DNA of 64,000 nucleotides, taken from contig JAOALB010000108.1 of assembly GCA_025331125.1 (NCBI GenBank), positions 124,001-188,000 on the forward strand, written 5' to 3'. The position numbers and the translations under genes are program-made. The stretch comes from Mycogone perniciosa. Lineage: Eukaryota; Ascomycota; Sordariomycetes; Hypocreales; Hypocreaceae. A model generated the notes under the pieces. That model was not told the DNA's origin. It was given only the letters and a program-made list of their open reading frames with translations, and made no database searches. Positions within the stretch are counted from its first letter, which is position 1. Each line of letters starts with the position of its first letter. Shown here one piece after another: positions 1 through 10,510 of this stretch.

Positions 1-95
1 ACCGTGAATCCGAGAAAGCCCTGGTAAAACTCTTCGGCTTTGGCAATGTCGAATATTCTGAGAATCGGAATAACTGATCGAAATTGAACACTCAT
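1..95 (-). CDS. Glyoxalase/bleomycin-resistance-fold protein, N-terminal fragment
   Basis: The gene runs off the left edge and only about 31 codons are visible. They start at an ATG at 93-95 and read MSVQFRSVIPILRIFDIAKA, then EEFYQGFLGF. This matches the first beta strand and helix of a VOC (vicinal oxygen chelate) module: an 'ILR.FD..KA.EFY..FLGF' pattern in which a strand is followed by the helix carrying the A..FY...LG signature. Members include glyoxalase I, dioxygenases and antibiotic-binding proteins, so substrate and activity cannot be set from this piece. No intron or signal peptide is visible. Confidence 0.7.
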   Translation of the reverse strand, partial: MSVQFRSVIPILRIFDIAKAEEFYQGFLGFT

Positions 96-846
96 TATTA
101 CCGCAATTGAGGGAAAGGAATGGAACAAGGCGCTTTTGAGGCCGAATTTTGCAAAGATGCTACCCCTCTTAAAAAATCAGCACGGAGACGCAGCGTGAAG
201 AACTTGACGATGAGAGCTGCACACCACGTGACGAATGTCTTGGGCTCAAGTCTCCAGCACGAGGATTTGACATTTTCTCTTTCGTTTTTCAGCGTTTATT
301 CATGCTTTACCCATCGACCAAAAATTGGGTGTGATCGATCCGGTAGTGTAGTATGTCATTCGTCAACCGAAATGGCTTCACACCACGGTACGATTCAAGA
401 GCAGTGGTATGAGTTTCCAAATCAGACAGACCATTTAAGTGTCGCTCCCATTGCCTGAATTTTCTATTTTCCATGCTGGTGGCAGCAGCTATCTGGGGCA
501 TGGTCGGAGGAGATGGCTATAGACCACGCCAAACGGCCTCGAGGTCCGACGAATCCTCATGCAGCGGCGGGTAACAAGCCCACCTGGCTTCTGGACAGTC
601 CATTGCATGTTTAAAATGGTGAAGACTACTCATAATACCCTTGAATTGCCTGGCTCGCATCTTGTCCACGAAAGTACAAATAATGGGGGCACGTCTCGGC
701 TGAACTTGGATGCCATACCGATATCGTGTTTGATGGAATCGACAGTTTAAAATATATCGAAACTAAGGATTCCTCTATTATCTATTCCAAAGTTTCTTCC
801 TCGTCTGGTCCAATTAATCGGGATCGCCCATTGGCCTTGAACGTTT
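96..846. other. Intergenic, no gene seen
   Basis: Short open frames exist on both strands here but none shows a recognisable domain, codon continuity or a signal peptide. A CACGTG box lies near 225-230. I see no RNA gene. Confidence 0.5.
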
Positions 847-1633
847 TCAATCTGGCACAGCATCGACCTTCTTGACCACCTTAGCTGGGGCGCCAATAGC
901 GACAGAGAAGTCGGGGATAGATTTGGTGACAATACTGCCAGCACCAATCGTACAGCATTTTCCAATTGTGACGCCGGGCATAATGGTGGTGTTGCCTCCG
1001 ATCCAGCAGTCGTCGCCGATAACAACTGGCCCAGCATACTCAACTCCATCACGGCGAGATTGCACGCCTATCTCGTGGGTGGCGGCGAAGATGGAGACGA
1101 AAGGCCCAAACATGACACGACTACCAATCTTGACCATTCCACAATCAAGAATCACCAGACTAGCATACAGGTTAGACAACAGAATCTCTTTGCAATGTCC
1201 AGAGGTATTAGCGCATACTTAAAGTTGGAGTAGAAGTTATCTCCGACGGAGATGTTGCATCCGTAGTCGATGTTAATGGGTGGTTCGATGAATGCACCAG
1301 ACCCAACCTTGCCGAAAATGCCCTTCAGCATCTTGGCCCTGTCTTCGACAAGGGAATCGGGCGTGGCGTCTTCAGGGAAGTGGTTATTGTACTTGTGCAT
1401 GAATTGACGAGCCCGAAACCGCCCGTTAACGAGTTCTGGGACTTGAGCATCATACCTGAGCTCGACCAGTCATTGTTGGGCCTAGATAAAAATGCATGGG
1501 GCAAGGTGCAAAGGGGTGTAAATACTTACAGCATGCCGGAGATCATCTTCTCATAGTCCTCGCACCATGGAATATTTTCGAGTGTTTTGGCGTACTCGAT
1601 TTCGGCGACATCTTTCTCAGCGGCGGCCACCAT
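847..1633 (-). CDS. Sugar O-acetyltransferase (maltose/galactoside acetyltransferase family)
   Basis: Three exons (1530-1633, 1219-1455, 847-1159) join in frame to a 217-residue protein. The N-terminal module (ending ...MISGMLYDAQVPELV and continuing to about residue 65) matches the maltose acetyltransferase helical cap. A left-handed beta-helix of hexapeptide repeats follows, with INIDYGCNISVGDNFYSNFN, the VMFGP turn, ATHEIG with the likely catalytic histidine, and the IGDDCWIGGNTTIMPGVTIG run ending in IGAPAKVVKK. This is the full length of the family. Such enzymes move acetyl from acetyl-CoA to a sugar hydroxyl in the cytosol; the acceptor cannot be told from sequence. Both introns are GT-AG, with donors GTAAGT and GTATGC. 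Nothing nearby points to a shared pathway. Confidence 0.88.
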
Positions 1634-2177
1634 GATGAGGAGCTGATAGCTATACGATTCTCTTGTTTAAGTTGTATGGATTGACGATGTTAAGGTACAA
1701 GAAGTGACCGTAATGGTGATTTATATTGCGGCTGCGTAGGAAAAGGCTTCGTGTTCAAATCATTCTTACCGAAGATTACCTACTCACGCCAAGGATCAAG
1801 CTCCAGCAGCGTCTCTCTGAATAAACTCAGGCCAACTCACGAAACTATCGCGACAGCGGTCTCAGCACAGCCTCTTTAGTGGTCACCAATCAACGGAAAC
1901 CCCCTCCGAATGCGGATCGTCTTATTCATATCATGCCTCTCCCCACCGCCATGGTGCGGGGATACTCGGGAAGCTGCAGATGCGCGAGTCACAGCGTTTC
2001 GTATGGCCAATTGAATCTCCGCCACCTCGGGGATGTTCGGGAATATTGTCCTTAACTTGCAGTTTCGTCTCATCACATCATCATCACTCGGACAGCAAAA
2101 CAAAATGTGGATTATTAACAGAGAAATATCGCCAAGGAAAATTGATAAAAGTCGTAAGCCCCGAACCGTCGAATAAC
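1634..2177. other. Intergenic, no gene seen
   Basis: This is the 5' side of the acetyltransferase and the 3' side of the succinyl-CoA ligase-like gene. The short frames have no recognisable domain. Confidence 0.5.
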
Positions 2178-3748
2178 CTACGAATTTGCCAATTCTACCG
2201 CTCGTTGGGCAGCTCGACCAAAGTCTGACTCTACATGCAGCCCCAGGTTGGCATCTGCTAACTATTCTTACACATCAGTTGATGAACTCGCAGTCGTCAA
2301 TACAATAAATAGTATATGGGGGAAACTTACCAGCCGTAAGCCTTCTACTGAATTAGTCCCTTGAAGCCGAACCACAATTGGCACCGATAGCTCCATCTCT
2401 TTGGCAGCGCCTATGATGGACTCTGCAATCATATCACATCTTGTTATCCCTGGAACGGCAGGTCAGTGAGCAGACAAAACATACCATCCACAACCGTACT
2501 CACCGCCATAAATATTGACCAGAATTGACTTCACCCTTTCGTCTCTCATGATTATCCCGAAAGCTTGTTGCATCGTCTCTTTCGTGGCTTGTCCACCCGC
2601 ATCCAAGAAGTTGGCACTTGCACCGCCATAAAAGCCAACAGCATCATTCGTGGCCATGGCCAAACCTGCTCCGTTCACAATGTTGCCGACATTTCCATCC
2701 ATTCGGATATATACCAAGTTATACTTTTCGGCCTCTACCTCGTCCCTGACCTCATGAGATGTATCCCGTAAACTGAAGATGTCCGGCTGTCGCCTTGCGG
2801 CGGCGTCGTCGAAGCTGAGCCTGGAGTCGATGCATGTAAAGGTTCCATCTGACAGCAACGCCAACGGATTAATCTCAAGAAGTGTGGCATCTTTTTCCGA
2901 GAATATTTTATACATTTTGGTCAAGATATTCTGTAGACTTGCAGGTTCCAGAGGCGACGTTCCAAGGTGGCCTGATATTCGAGCGACAAGGTCAGGTGTG
3001 ATACCTTCAGAGAGGGTAAAGTGGAAGGAAAGCAGGCTTTCTGGGTGCTTCTCTAATATTCCTTGGATATCCTCTCCCCTTCCTTAGAAGCAATGATAAC
3101 AGGTGAATACTTCTCGCGATCAATTGTCATTGCGAAGTACCAGGCCTGGCTATAGGTTACAGCTTCGACCACATCAATGTGGTTTACGGCAAGAGCTTTG
3201 CCACCGGATCGGTCGGGTTCTGCTCGCTTTTCGAGAATTTCTGAAGCCATTGCCTTGCCTTGATCGGGTGTTCGGACGACTCGGGTGCTGCTGCGAAGAC
3301 CATTCCCGAGTTTGACATCGTCTAGGTTAGTTCGCAGAAGCTGTGTCTTCAAGACGCAGCTGCGGCCTATGCCCAGGTTAACAGAGGAAATACTTTAATA
3401 CATCATCAATTCTACGAACCAATGGCTTGGACTGCATCATGAATATCCTCTGGACTACGCGCGATGATTCCTCGGGGAACTGGAACGCCATACTGACGGC
3501 CGTCGGTCAGTTTTCAGCGGTAGTAATACGCAAGAACAGTATGTGTACACACATCCCTAAGCAGGCTTTGTGACTGGTATCCATGTAGAGTAAGACACCG
3601 GACCTGTAGGCTGGGGATGATCTGAGTTGGCAAGAAGCTCGTCAGTCCTACTCATACATCCAATGTGCTTTTTCTAATCAATGCCGACCTTGATCTTGGA
3701 GAGAAGTCTGGTGTGAGCTAATATGACCGACGAACCGACCATCGACAT
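2178..3748 (-). CDS. Succinyl-CoA ligase beta-subunit homologue, with a one-base frame break
   Basis: Six exons can be traced: 3689-3748, 3553-3621, 3420-3492, 2504-3366, 2331-2449 and 2178-2261. The start gives a short basic, Ser-rich presequence of mitochondrial type, followed by LHGYQSQSLLRDYGVPVPRG, the usual N-terminal signature of succinate-CoA ligase beta chains. ATP-grasp segments (YFAMTIDREKYSPVIIASKEG, EINPLALLSDG, RMDGNVGNIVNGAGLAMATND) and the C-terminal CoA-ligase half (LDAGGQATKE, VNIYGG, PIVVRLQGTN) follow. Summed exons give 1268 bases, one short of a whole number of codons. Just after ASKEG the frame shifts within the C4 run at 3076-3079 (plus strand). One missing base explains this exactly and would give 422 residues, normal for the family. 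It may be an assembly slip or a true pseudogene. The neighbour is a MaoC-type hydratase, so the substrate could be a dicarboxylate such as itaconate rather than succinate (inference). Confidence 0.8.
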
Positions 3749-4058
3749 TGCAAATGCTATTGCTGGGTATGCCTGTTGAGCTTCTTGATGATAGCCGAGG
3801 TTGATTCCATGAGTTTGTTTGTGGAGACAGTAAAACGCGGGGTGCCGCCGATACAAGTCAGTGGAGCAGTGAGCTTCTTGATGAGCTGCACGATAACTTA
3901 ATGTTGTCATATGGAACATAGCTTCATTTACTATGAAATATCTCTTGTAAAATACCGAGGGTAGCATCAATTCATAGGAGAATTTATAACTCAATTTTTT
4001 TAATGTTTCCATGAACGAGCCATCTCAATGTCCCCATGTCATACCAAGCAGTGGCTAT

Positions 4059-5151
4059 TCACTTGGAGATGGAAGCCTTCATAATAACCACATCATTACA
4101 CTCTGCGAGTATCTCATAAATTTGATGGCCATCGGTACCAAAAATATCACCGGTACGGATCTGATATGTTTCACCGGCATACACCGGGGACATCGCTCGG
4201 TAGCTGATCTCACTGGGTTGGGCACCATCTCCATGCACATCACTCCAGTAGTCGAGCAAGTTGATAAGGTTCAATGGACCATGTACCACGACACCAGGAT
4301 GGCCTTCAGCAGTTTGCGTCCAGTCCTCGTTGTAATGGATCTTGTGCCCGTTGAAATTCAATGCAGAGAAGCGAAATAGTCCAACAGGCGACCAGGACAA
4401 GTGGCGGATGGGAAAGACTGTGTGGGTTTGTTAGTTGTCGGCTTCTCTTCCCTATCATGGCTTCATCATGTTGCGGGAGATGCTCACCATGGCCCTTCGT
4501 TTTAGCATTTCTCACCGATGACGGGGCTAACACATCACTATAAAATTCTCTGGGTTTCAGGTCGAGCGCAGACTTGGAGTCAATTGTCGGTCGAAAAATC
4601 CACGACCGCTCGTCAACCATGGCTTCCCCGTCTGAGCCATAGATCCTCTTCTCAACTCCAACAAGCACCATCTCGCCGCCTGACTTGCTCTTCTTTGCAG
4701 TGGCGCCTATTAATTTGGTAACTTCATACGCATTATCTCCCACACGAAGTGGCTTGTGGGTGTTAAACGAGATTCTGCCCCCAGCCCACATTCTCCTTGT
4801 GAATGGCGCGGGGGCATTGAACATCTGGTCGCTCCCATCTGCGCCGAGCTCCGATTCCAGACTGTCCGGGGTGAAGTAAACAAGATGGTGACCTGCAGGA
4901 ACCCGTGTGCCCATAGGTGGGCTCGTCTTGCGTACATCTGTGTCTTCAAGAATTGGTCGACCAAGAGTCACGGCTAGTTTTTGGAGCTGGTTGGCGTCGA
5001 TGAGTTGGCGACGATGGATGACTTTGTTGGCAAAGTTGTCCATCAAATATGAGGCAGCCTCTGCGGCCGTATTAATGTGGGGATGCGCAGCCCTTGAAAT
5101 ATGGCGTTTTGAGTGGATGAATGGCCGCATGTTGAGTCGGAGACGTCGCAT
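4059..5151 (-). CDS. Mitochondrial MaoC/hotdog-fold acyl-CoA hydratase (itaconyl/mesaconyl-C4-CoA hydratase type)
   Basis: Two exons (4488-5151 and 4059-4417) join in phase to 340 residues. I chose the ATG at 5151 because it opens a basic leader (MRRLRLNMRPFIHSKRHISR) typical of mitochondrial import; an in-frame ATG at 5235 is also possible. Exon 1 holds a first hotdog module with VPAGHHLVYF and RRMWAGGRISF, and an acyl-CoA-binding beta region (VGVEKRIYG...WIFRP). Exon 2 holds the second module with LFRFSALNFNGHKIHYNEDW, in which the N..KIHYN core carries the conserved Asn/His hydratase residues, then the VVHGPL segment. This layout is that of fungal HTD2-like and itaconyl-CoA hydratase proteins. 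It lies on the same strand as, and 310 bases upstream of, the succinyl-CoA ligase-like gene, which fits an activation-plus-hydration step in dicarboxylate breakdown. The exact acyl-CoA is unproven. Confidence 0.8.
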
Positions 5152-6562
5152 TTGTATGCTCGTGAAGGTTATGGTTTCTGTGTGGATGATGTTTTCGTAA
5201 CAGACTGTTTCCGATTTAAGAATCACAGATTGCATTGCACATCATTGACTCATCGACTTTGTGCATACTTCATAGTTTCGGCATCATTGCGATTGGCCGG
5301 ATCTCAATCGCCTCCATGATATCCCATGACAATCGCCATGCGACCTGCTAAAATATTGCTTTGCAGGTTGGGTTAAAATATGATACTCGACCCGGGATAA
5401 ATCCACTTATATTTCCCACCGTTATCTGATCGACTGTGTATTATGGTCCGCTTCTGACAGATCAAAACTTGCTCCCATTAAGCATCTCACCACATCGGCC
5501 TGAGAAAGCAACAATATTATCCAGACACGACTTCTGGGGCTGCGGTGCGCGGAGAATATCAATTTTGGCTACTAACATGAGATACAAGGGCTGAGAACAT
5601 GGTGATCTGTGCCATTTTGGCACAAACAGTATTACCCCGTGGTATGAATTACAATATCCGCAAACTTTGAGCAGACAAGCAGAGGGCGGCTGGCTGGGTG
5701 ATCCCATCCCATACCACCTGAGTACATGCACCAGGTCAGGCACATCCATTCTCCCAGACCATTTCCTTGATGAGCTGGGGAGCGTTCGACTAAATCACCA
5801 CTTGGTTATCAATGAAGGCGTGCAATTGATAACACGGTCTTGGACAAAACCATGCGCTGTCAGCACAAGACTTCATTTTACTGGTGGTTCCAGGCCCCGC
5901 TGACGTCTTTCGTCCATCCTCACACCCAAATGGCCATCCTCAATTCTTAGTTCGCATGATTTGAAGAAGCCCACATGGAATAAGAAAGCAATTGCTCTAA
6001 TATGCTGCAGTCTTCTTAGTGTTCGGCATTTCGTTCACTCACCGCTGAGTCCCGTCAGGATTTTATCACCACTTCGCCATGACCCGACTATGTCGCTAAG
6101 ATGCCTCATGCCGAGCACATACCTAGCTAGCTATGCCTCTGCCATTGGCCTTTGTTCCGTAACTGGCCCAATTCTTCTCGCGCTTTTCTCATTGGTATCT
6201 GTTCCTGAGTCTCTTATTAGTGGCATGTCAGCCAAAATATGCCGGCGACAAAGATAATCCTAATTCGACATATCATCAATCTTTCAAGGCCGATAATACA
6301 AGTCTTCAACGGCCATTAGCGCCCCCACCTGTAGATTCATGAGTTGCTATGAGACGTTCGTGGATGTGAAAAATACCCTCTAAATCTGGCCAATGCCAAA
6401 CACTACAAGTCCAATAGACCATATCAACAAATGCGGTTACTGTACGAAGTAGACGCCAAACGTCTTTCTTCCTCTCTATGACAGTAAAACAGAGATATTT
6501 GATAGATGTTCCGATCGGTCATAGAGTAGTTCTTTACGCATCGCCTTCATAAAACGCTGGAG
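5152..6562. other. Intergenic, no gene seen
   Basis: Several open frames of 60-100 codons occur, including a hydrophobic one at 5961-6257, but none has a supported start, splice pattern or domain. Confidence 0.45.
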
Positions 6563-6662
6563 GCTTCCGTAGCTCAGTTGGTTAGAGCTTCGTACTAATA
6601 CTCTAGTTTCGACTCAAGTGTTGGTAATGCGAAGGTCGCAGGTTCAAGCCCTGCCGGGAGCA
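6563..6662 (+). tRNA. tRNA-Ile (anticodon AAT), with intron
   Basis: A full cloverleaf folds: acceptor GCTTCCG pairs with CGGGAGC (one G-T), the D arm is GCTC/GAGC with loop AGTTGGTTA, the anticodon stem is TCGTA/TGCGA with loop CTAATA..A (T33, anticodon AAT, A37), the variable loop is AGGTC, and the T arm is GCAGG-TTCAAGC-CCTGC with discriminator A. A 26-base intron at about 6601-6626 sits directly after A37, the canonical nuclear position. CCA is not encoded, as expected for eukaryotes. Confidence 0.93.
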
Positions 6663-8111
6663 ATTCTCTCATGCCACCAAGCGTTTCTTTTTGTCTTCTT
6701 CTTCATTTTTTGTTCGTTTTTAGTGTATTCTACTCATCAGCCAAGTTAACTATCTTTAGTAGAAACTACCTCGCTTTTTTTGCCTAGTAAATTGAGCCTT
6801 AGCCAAGGTCACTTGCAAGCAATCACAAGCCTCGGCAAGGTGCCAAGCTAGGTACTAGATATTGTTGGCTGACGTTGGACATCTCTTCAGCCGTAAAGGC
6901 TTGGATTGAGGGGTCGGTTGTATGAAAAGCTGCCTGTGAGAGCGTTGCTCAACTGCCATATTAATACACCGACAATCACTCAGCCAGCAGGATTTGGCTT
7001 GGCTGAAAAGGGGACAGTGTAACTAATAGATGCTAAAAAAAGCACCTCTGCTCGTACTCGTATGCTTGATACTATCCCATCAAGCCATAGTTTTGACATA
7101 TCCAATGATAAGATGCAGGGTTTGATGGTGGGATTATAATTTCCCAAGTTGAAGCCGAACTGTGAAACATGTGCCTTCAGCTGGCCTAGTTCAAGCGCCA
7201 CTGATTGACAATCGATCACCTTGGCTTGTAGATAATGTTTGCCTTGATTGAATCAGAGATAATGATCGGTGCTACGTCGCCAAGGACAGAAACCAGTGCA
7301 CAGTCTGTGGGGGAGTGGAGAACGGTAACAACAGGTAAGATGGACAGGCCAATTGTCGCGGTAGAAATGGTCTACCCTACAAAATATATGGCGGTGGAGA
7401 TGGTATGGATGCAATGCAGCCACAGCGGAGATATCCAATCTTTTCCCCCGATGACTCGCGGCTTATTGAGACACGGCAGTTGAAGCAGCGGGCTTGGTCT
7501 ACGTAGGAACGGTCTGGACTATGGAGCAGAGTGGGCAAGGGATGGCATGTTGATAGCATTGCAAGCTCTTCCATGTTTTGGACTGGTTTCCTGGTGAATT
7601 GCTCACCCAAAATGCAGAATAGTCCTGCAAGATGAACATGCTGCAAGCCGGATAATCGGGATAATACCAATTCTTAGGCTTCATAAATCGCTTCTTCATG
7701 GTGGGTTGCAGTATTATAGTATTACCGGCTTGTGGGGCATTGGCAAGCCATCCACCCCTGACATGGCGCGCGGCTTAAGACACAAGCAGCCATTCCAGGA
7801 GATCATTCGTCCAAGCTATCCCTACTCAGACATCTTGGCTTTCAGCTCGATTTGTACGACATTACAACAAGACCGACCACGAAATCACATCGTAGTAAGA
7901 ATTGCCTGCAATTTACCAACATGAGAGGTATCGGGCGCTGCCGTTGCTACCCAAGACATTACGATCAGCAGAACTTGGAAGTGGTATAGCGACAAATAGG
8001 GGACCGATGGATAGTTATATAAGGTAGTGTATTCTCGCACACATTCACGTTTATGACTACCTTCAACTCAAGGAGTCAAGCAATCCCACATCTTGAGTTT
8101 AGTCTCTCACG
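6663..8111. other. Intergenic; promoter of the GH25 gene at the right end
   Basis: No gene is recognised between the tRNA and the muramidase. A good TATA box (TTATATAAGG, 8015-8024) lies about 90 bases before the muramidase ATG. T-rich DNA just after the tRNA (around 6680-6720) can serve as its polymerase III terminator. Confidence 0.5.
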
Positions 8112-8870
8112 ATGAAATCCATCACTTCTATTGTTGCCGGGTTGGCTGCCCTTGCCTCCTTGGCAAACGCTGCAGTCAGAGGATTCGACATTTCCCACTA
8201 CCAACCCAATGTCGACTTCGCCAAGGCATATGCTGAAGGCGCTCAATTCGTCATCATCAAGGTACTGTTCATCATTCACTCGAACTCGGAATCCTCGCTT
8301 GTTCCAACTGTAGACCTAACCATGCATTACTAGGCCACCGAGGGAACCACGTTTAGGGACCCTGCATTCAACTCTCATTACACCAGGGCCACCCAAACGG
8401 GCTTCATCCGTGGTGGATACCACTTCGCCCACCCCGGTTCCTCCACCGGCAGGGCTCAGGCAGAATTCTTCATCAGCAACGGAGGAGGCTGGTCTCCCGA
8501 TGGCATCACCTTACCCGGCATGGTTGATCTCGAGAAAAACCCAAACGGCAGCCCCTGCTACGGCCTCAGCCCCGCTGCTATGGCCAATTGGATCAACGAT
8601 TTCATTGAAACCTACCGTGCTGCCACCCGTCGTTATCCTCTGATCTACACATCCACAAGCTGGTGGAAACAGTGCACGGGCAATAATCCATCCTTTGGGG
8701 GAAGATCGCCTCTTGTGATTGCTCGTTATGCCGGCTCTGTTGGTGAGCTTCCTGCTGGTTGGGGCTTCCACACCATTTGGCAGTTCAGCGACCACTCACC
8801 CTGGGGCGGTGATGCTGACATGTTCAATGGCGAATTACCCCAGCTCCAGAGACTTGCCAGAGGTGGTTGA
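8112..8870 (+). CDS. Secreted GH25 muramidase (Chalaropsis-type lysozyme)
   Basis: Two exons (8112-8261 and 8334-8870) give 228 residues. Residues 1-20 are a signal peptide ending SLANA, after which the mature protein opens with VRGFDISHYQPNVDF, the first strand of the GH25 barrel with its conserved Asp. GMVDLEKNPNG carries the catalytic DxE pair, RYPLIYTSTSWW is a typical barrel strand, and GFHTIWQFSDH is the C-terminal signature. The enzyme should cut the beta-1,4 bond between N-acetylmuramic acid and N-acetylglucosamine in bacterial peptidoglycan, outside the cell. No binding module is attached; length equals a bare catalytic domain. Its role is probably bacterial competition or feeding (inference). 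A TATA box sits about 90 bases upstream of the ATG. Confidence 0.93.
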
Positions 8871-9256
8871 ATTCGGGGACCTTGGGAATATGTGGCTCTA
8901 GTTCAGGTTTTCTTACACACGCCATGAAAGATTTGGCAAGAATCGATATAAATGTATACATGGCAGGCCATAGGGGTAATGTGACTAGTCTAAGCAAAAC
9001 GATGAATTCCGAATATTTGTCCGATTCACATTATATGAGCGTGCATCTTTCTGGCTCTGTAGCCACTTGAGAATCCTCGAATCGGTGAAAAATGTCTTTG
9101 ATTATCCCTTAGAAGGTCATTACAGAGGTCGAATTAATGAAGAGACTAGAGACATCCGAATGAACCTGAAGAATAGAGAACAAAGAATGTAGTTGTACGA
9201 GCCAAAACACCGAAGATTTGCTGGATCTTGCATCTCAAAGTCCTGACAGAACATAT
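8871..9256. other. Convergent 3' region
   Basis: This space between the tail-to-tail muramidase and AIF-like genes holds only untranslated DNA as far as I can see. Confidence 0.5.
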
Positions 9257-10510
9257 CTACGCTTCTTTCGCCCACTGCTGGCCGCTCCAGAGTTTGCCCG
9301 TTGTCCACAGCCAGTAGTCTCGGCCCTTGATGAGCCATACCATGAAGCTCGGCATCTTGTAGCCCATGGCGGCGCCAACACCTTTACTCTTACCAATTGG
9401 CACCATCTGTGTTTCGCTCGTATCCTCTTTAAACTCTTGATCCTTGTCAACAGTGCTACGGTCCTTTCCAGCGGCTATGAGTAGATCGCGCTTGATATTG
9501 GCGCTGATAATGGGGACGGCAGCTAGGACGTTGTGGATGGCAGGTCGCGCATAGTCGCTCACATCACCGATGGCGTAGATGCGTGGCCCTGCCTTGTCAA
9601 CACGCAGGGTGGTACGGTTGGTCTCGATGCGCCCATCTGCCGTCAACAGCGTCTTGTCTTTGATGAAACTAGTGTTGGGAATCATTCCGATCGCTGGGAT
9701 ATACACATCCGCCATTAGCGTCTCCCCGCTGCTGAGCGTCACTGCCGTCTCGGTGGCGACAGCATCTTCATAGCCGGAGTTACTGGGCACAATGTTCGTG
9801 ACCCGTGTGTTCTTGACCACCGTGACCCCAACTCTATCCAGGTGCTGTTCTGCAACATCGGCGATAGCTGGGCGGAGCAGTGGCAGGATCTGGGCACCAC
9901 TGGACACAACAGTAATTCGTACCTTTGGAGGCAGCCGGTTGCAAGGCCACCATGCGGAGCGACCGTTCAGGTATTCGCCCAGCTCGCCAGCAGCTTCAAT
10001 GGCCGAAGGGCCGCCCCCGGAAATGACGATATGTCTGGCAGATGGCAGCGCCTTGCGGAGCTCGTTCCATTTTGACTTGAGAAAGACTTCATCTTTGTTT
10101 AGACTTAGGAGAGGTGACGGTGTAGATGCGCCAGTGGTAATGACAAGTGAGTAGAAGTCAATGGTCTCGGTCTTGCTTGTGCCGTCATCTAACGCAACAG
10201 TTACGATACGATTAATATGATCAAGATCAATTGCAGTACCCTTGACGAAGCGAAAGTTGACCTTGGGGTACTGCTTAAAGACCTGTGGAATATCCAAAAA
10301 CAGTTTCTGCTGATTGAACATGTCGTCCGAGATCATGGCACGCGGAGCCGAAGGCCGGCACCACACCTGAGCGGACGAGCTGACAAGAATGACCTTGTAC
10401 GTGTCATACTCGGGAAGCTGAGGGATGGCATGCTTCAGGACCGAGTGGGCACAGGAGACCCCGCCATAGGAGCCTCCTATGATGACAATGTTCTTGGCCT
10501 TGATAGCCAT
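9257..10510 (-). CDS. AIF/AMID-like FAD-dependent NAD(P)H oxidoreductase, probable cluster member
   Basis: A single uninterrupted frame of 417 residues has the two-dinucleotide-domain design of the Pyr_redox_2 family. The FAD-binding turn IVIIGGSYGGVSCAH is at residues 8-22, an ITTGAST segment near the middle closes the first FAD half, the NAD(P)H-binding IVISGGGPSAIEAAGELG lies around residue 165, and the second FAD contact IYAIGDVSDYARP is near residue 320. Fungal relatives include apoptosis-inducing factor 2 (AMID)-type enzymes. There is no mitochondrial presequence or membrane anchor, so a soluble cytosolic enzyme is likely. It is transcribed divergently from the prenyltransferase gene over a 728-base shared promoter with repeated CGG/CCG elements. 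This supports a tailoring redox role in the cluster, but chance neighbourhood is possible. Confidence 0.85.
   Translation of the reverse strand: MAIKAKNIVIIGGSYGGVSCAHSVLKHAIPQLPEYDTYKVILVSSSAQVWCRPSAPRAMISDDMFNQQKLFLDIPQVFKQYPKVNFRFVKGTAIDLDHINRIVTVALDDGTSKTETIDFYSLVITTGASTPSPLLSLNKDEVFLKSKWNELRKALPSARHIVISGGGPSAIEAAGELGEYLNGRSAWWPCNRLPPKVRITVVSSGAQILPLLRPAIADVAEQHLDRVGVTVVKNTRVTNIVPSNSGYEDAVATETAVTLSSGETLMADVYIPAIGMIPNTSFIKDKTLLTADGRIETNRTTLRVDKAGPRIYAIGDVSDYARPAIHNVLAAVPIISANIKRDLLIAAGKDRSTVDKDQEFKEDTSETQMVPIGKSKGVGAAMGYKMPSFMVWLIKGRDYWLWTTGKLWSGQQWAKEA

Noticed and set aside
5961..6257. Hydrophobic plus-strand frame, first thought to be an MFS transporter remnant
   Set aside because: I could not find transporter motifs or neighbouring exons in order.
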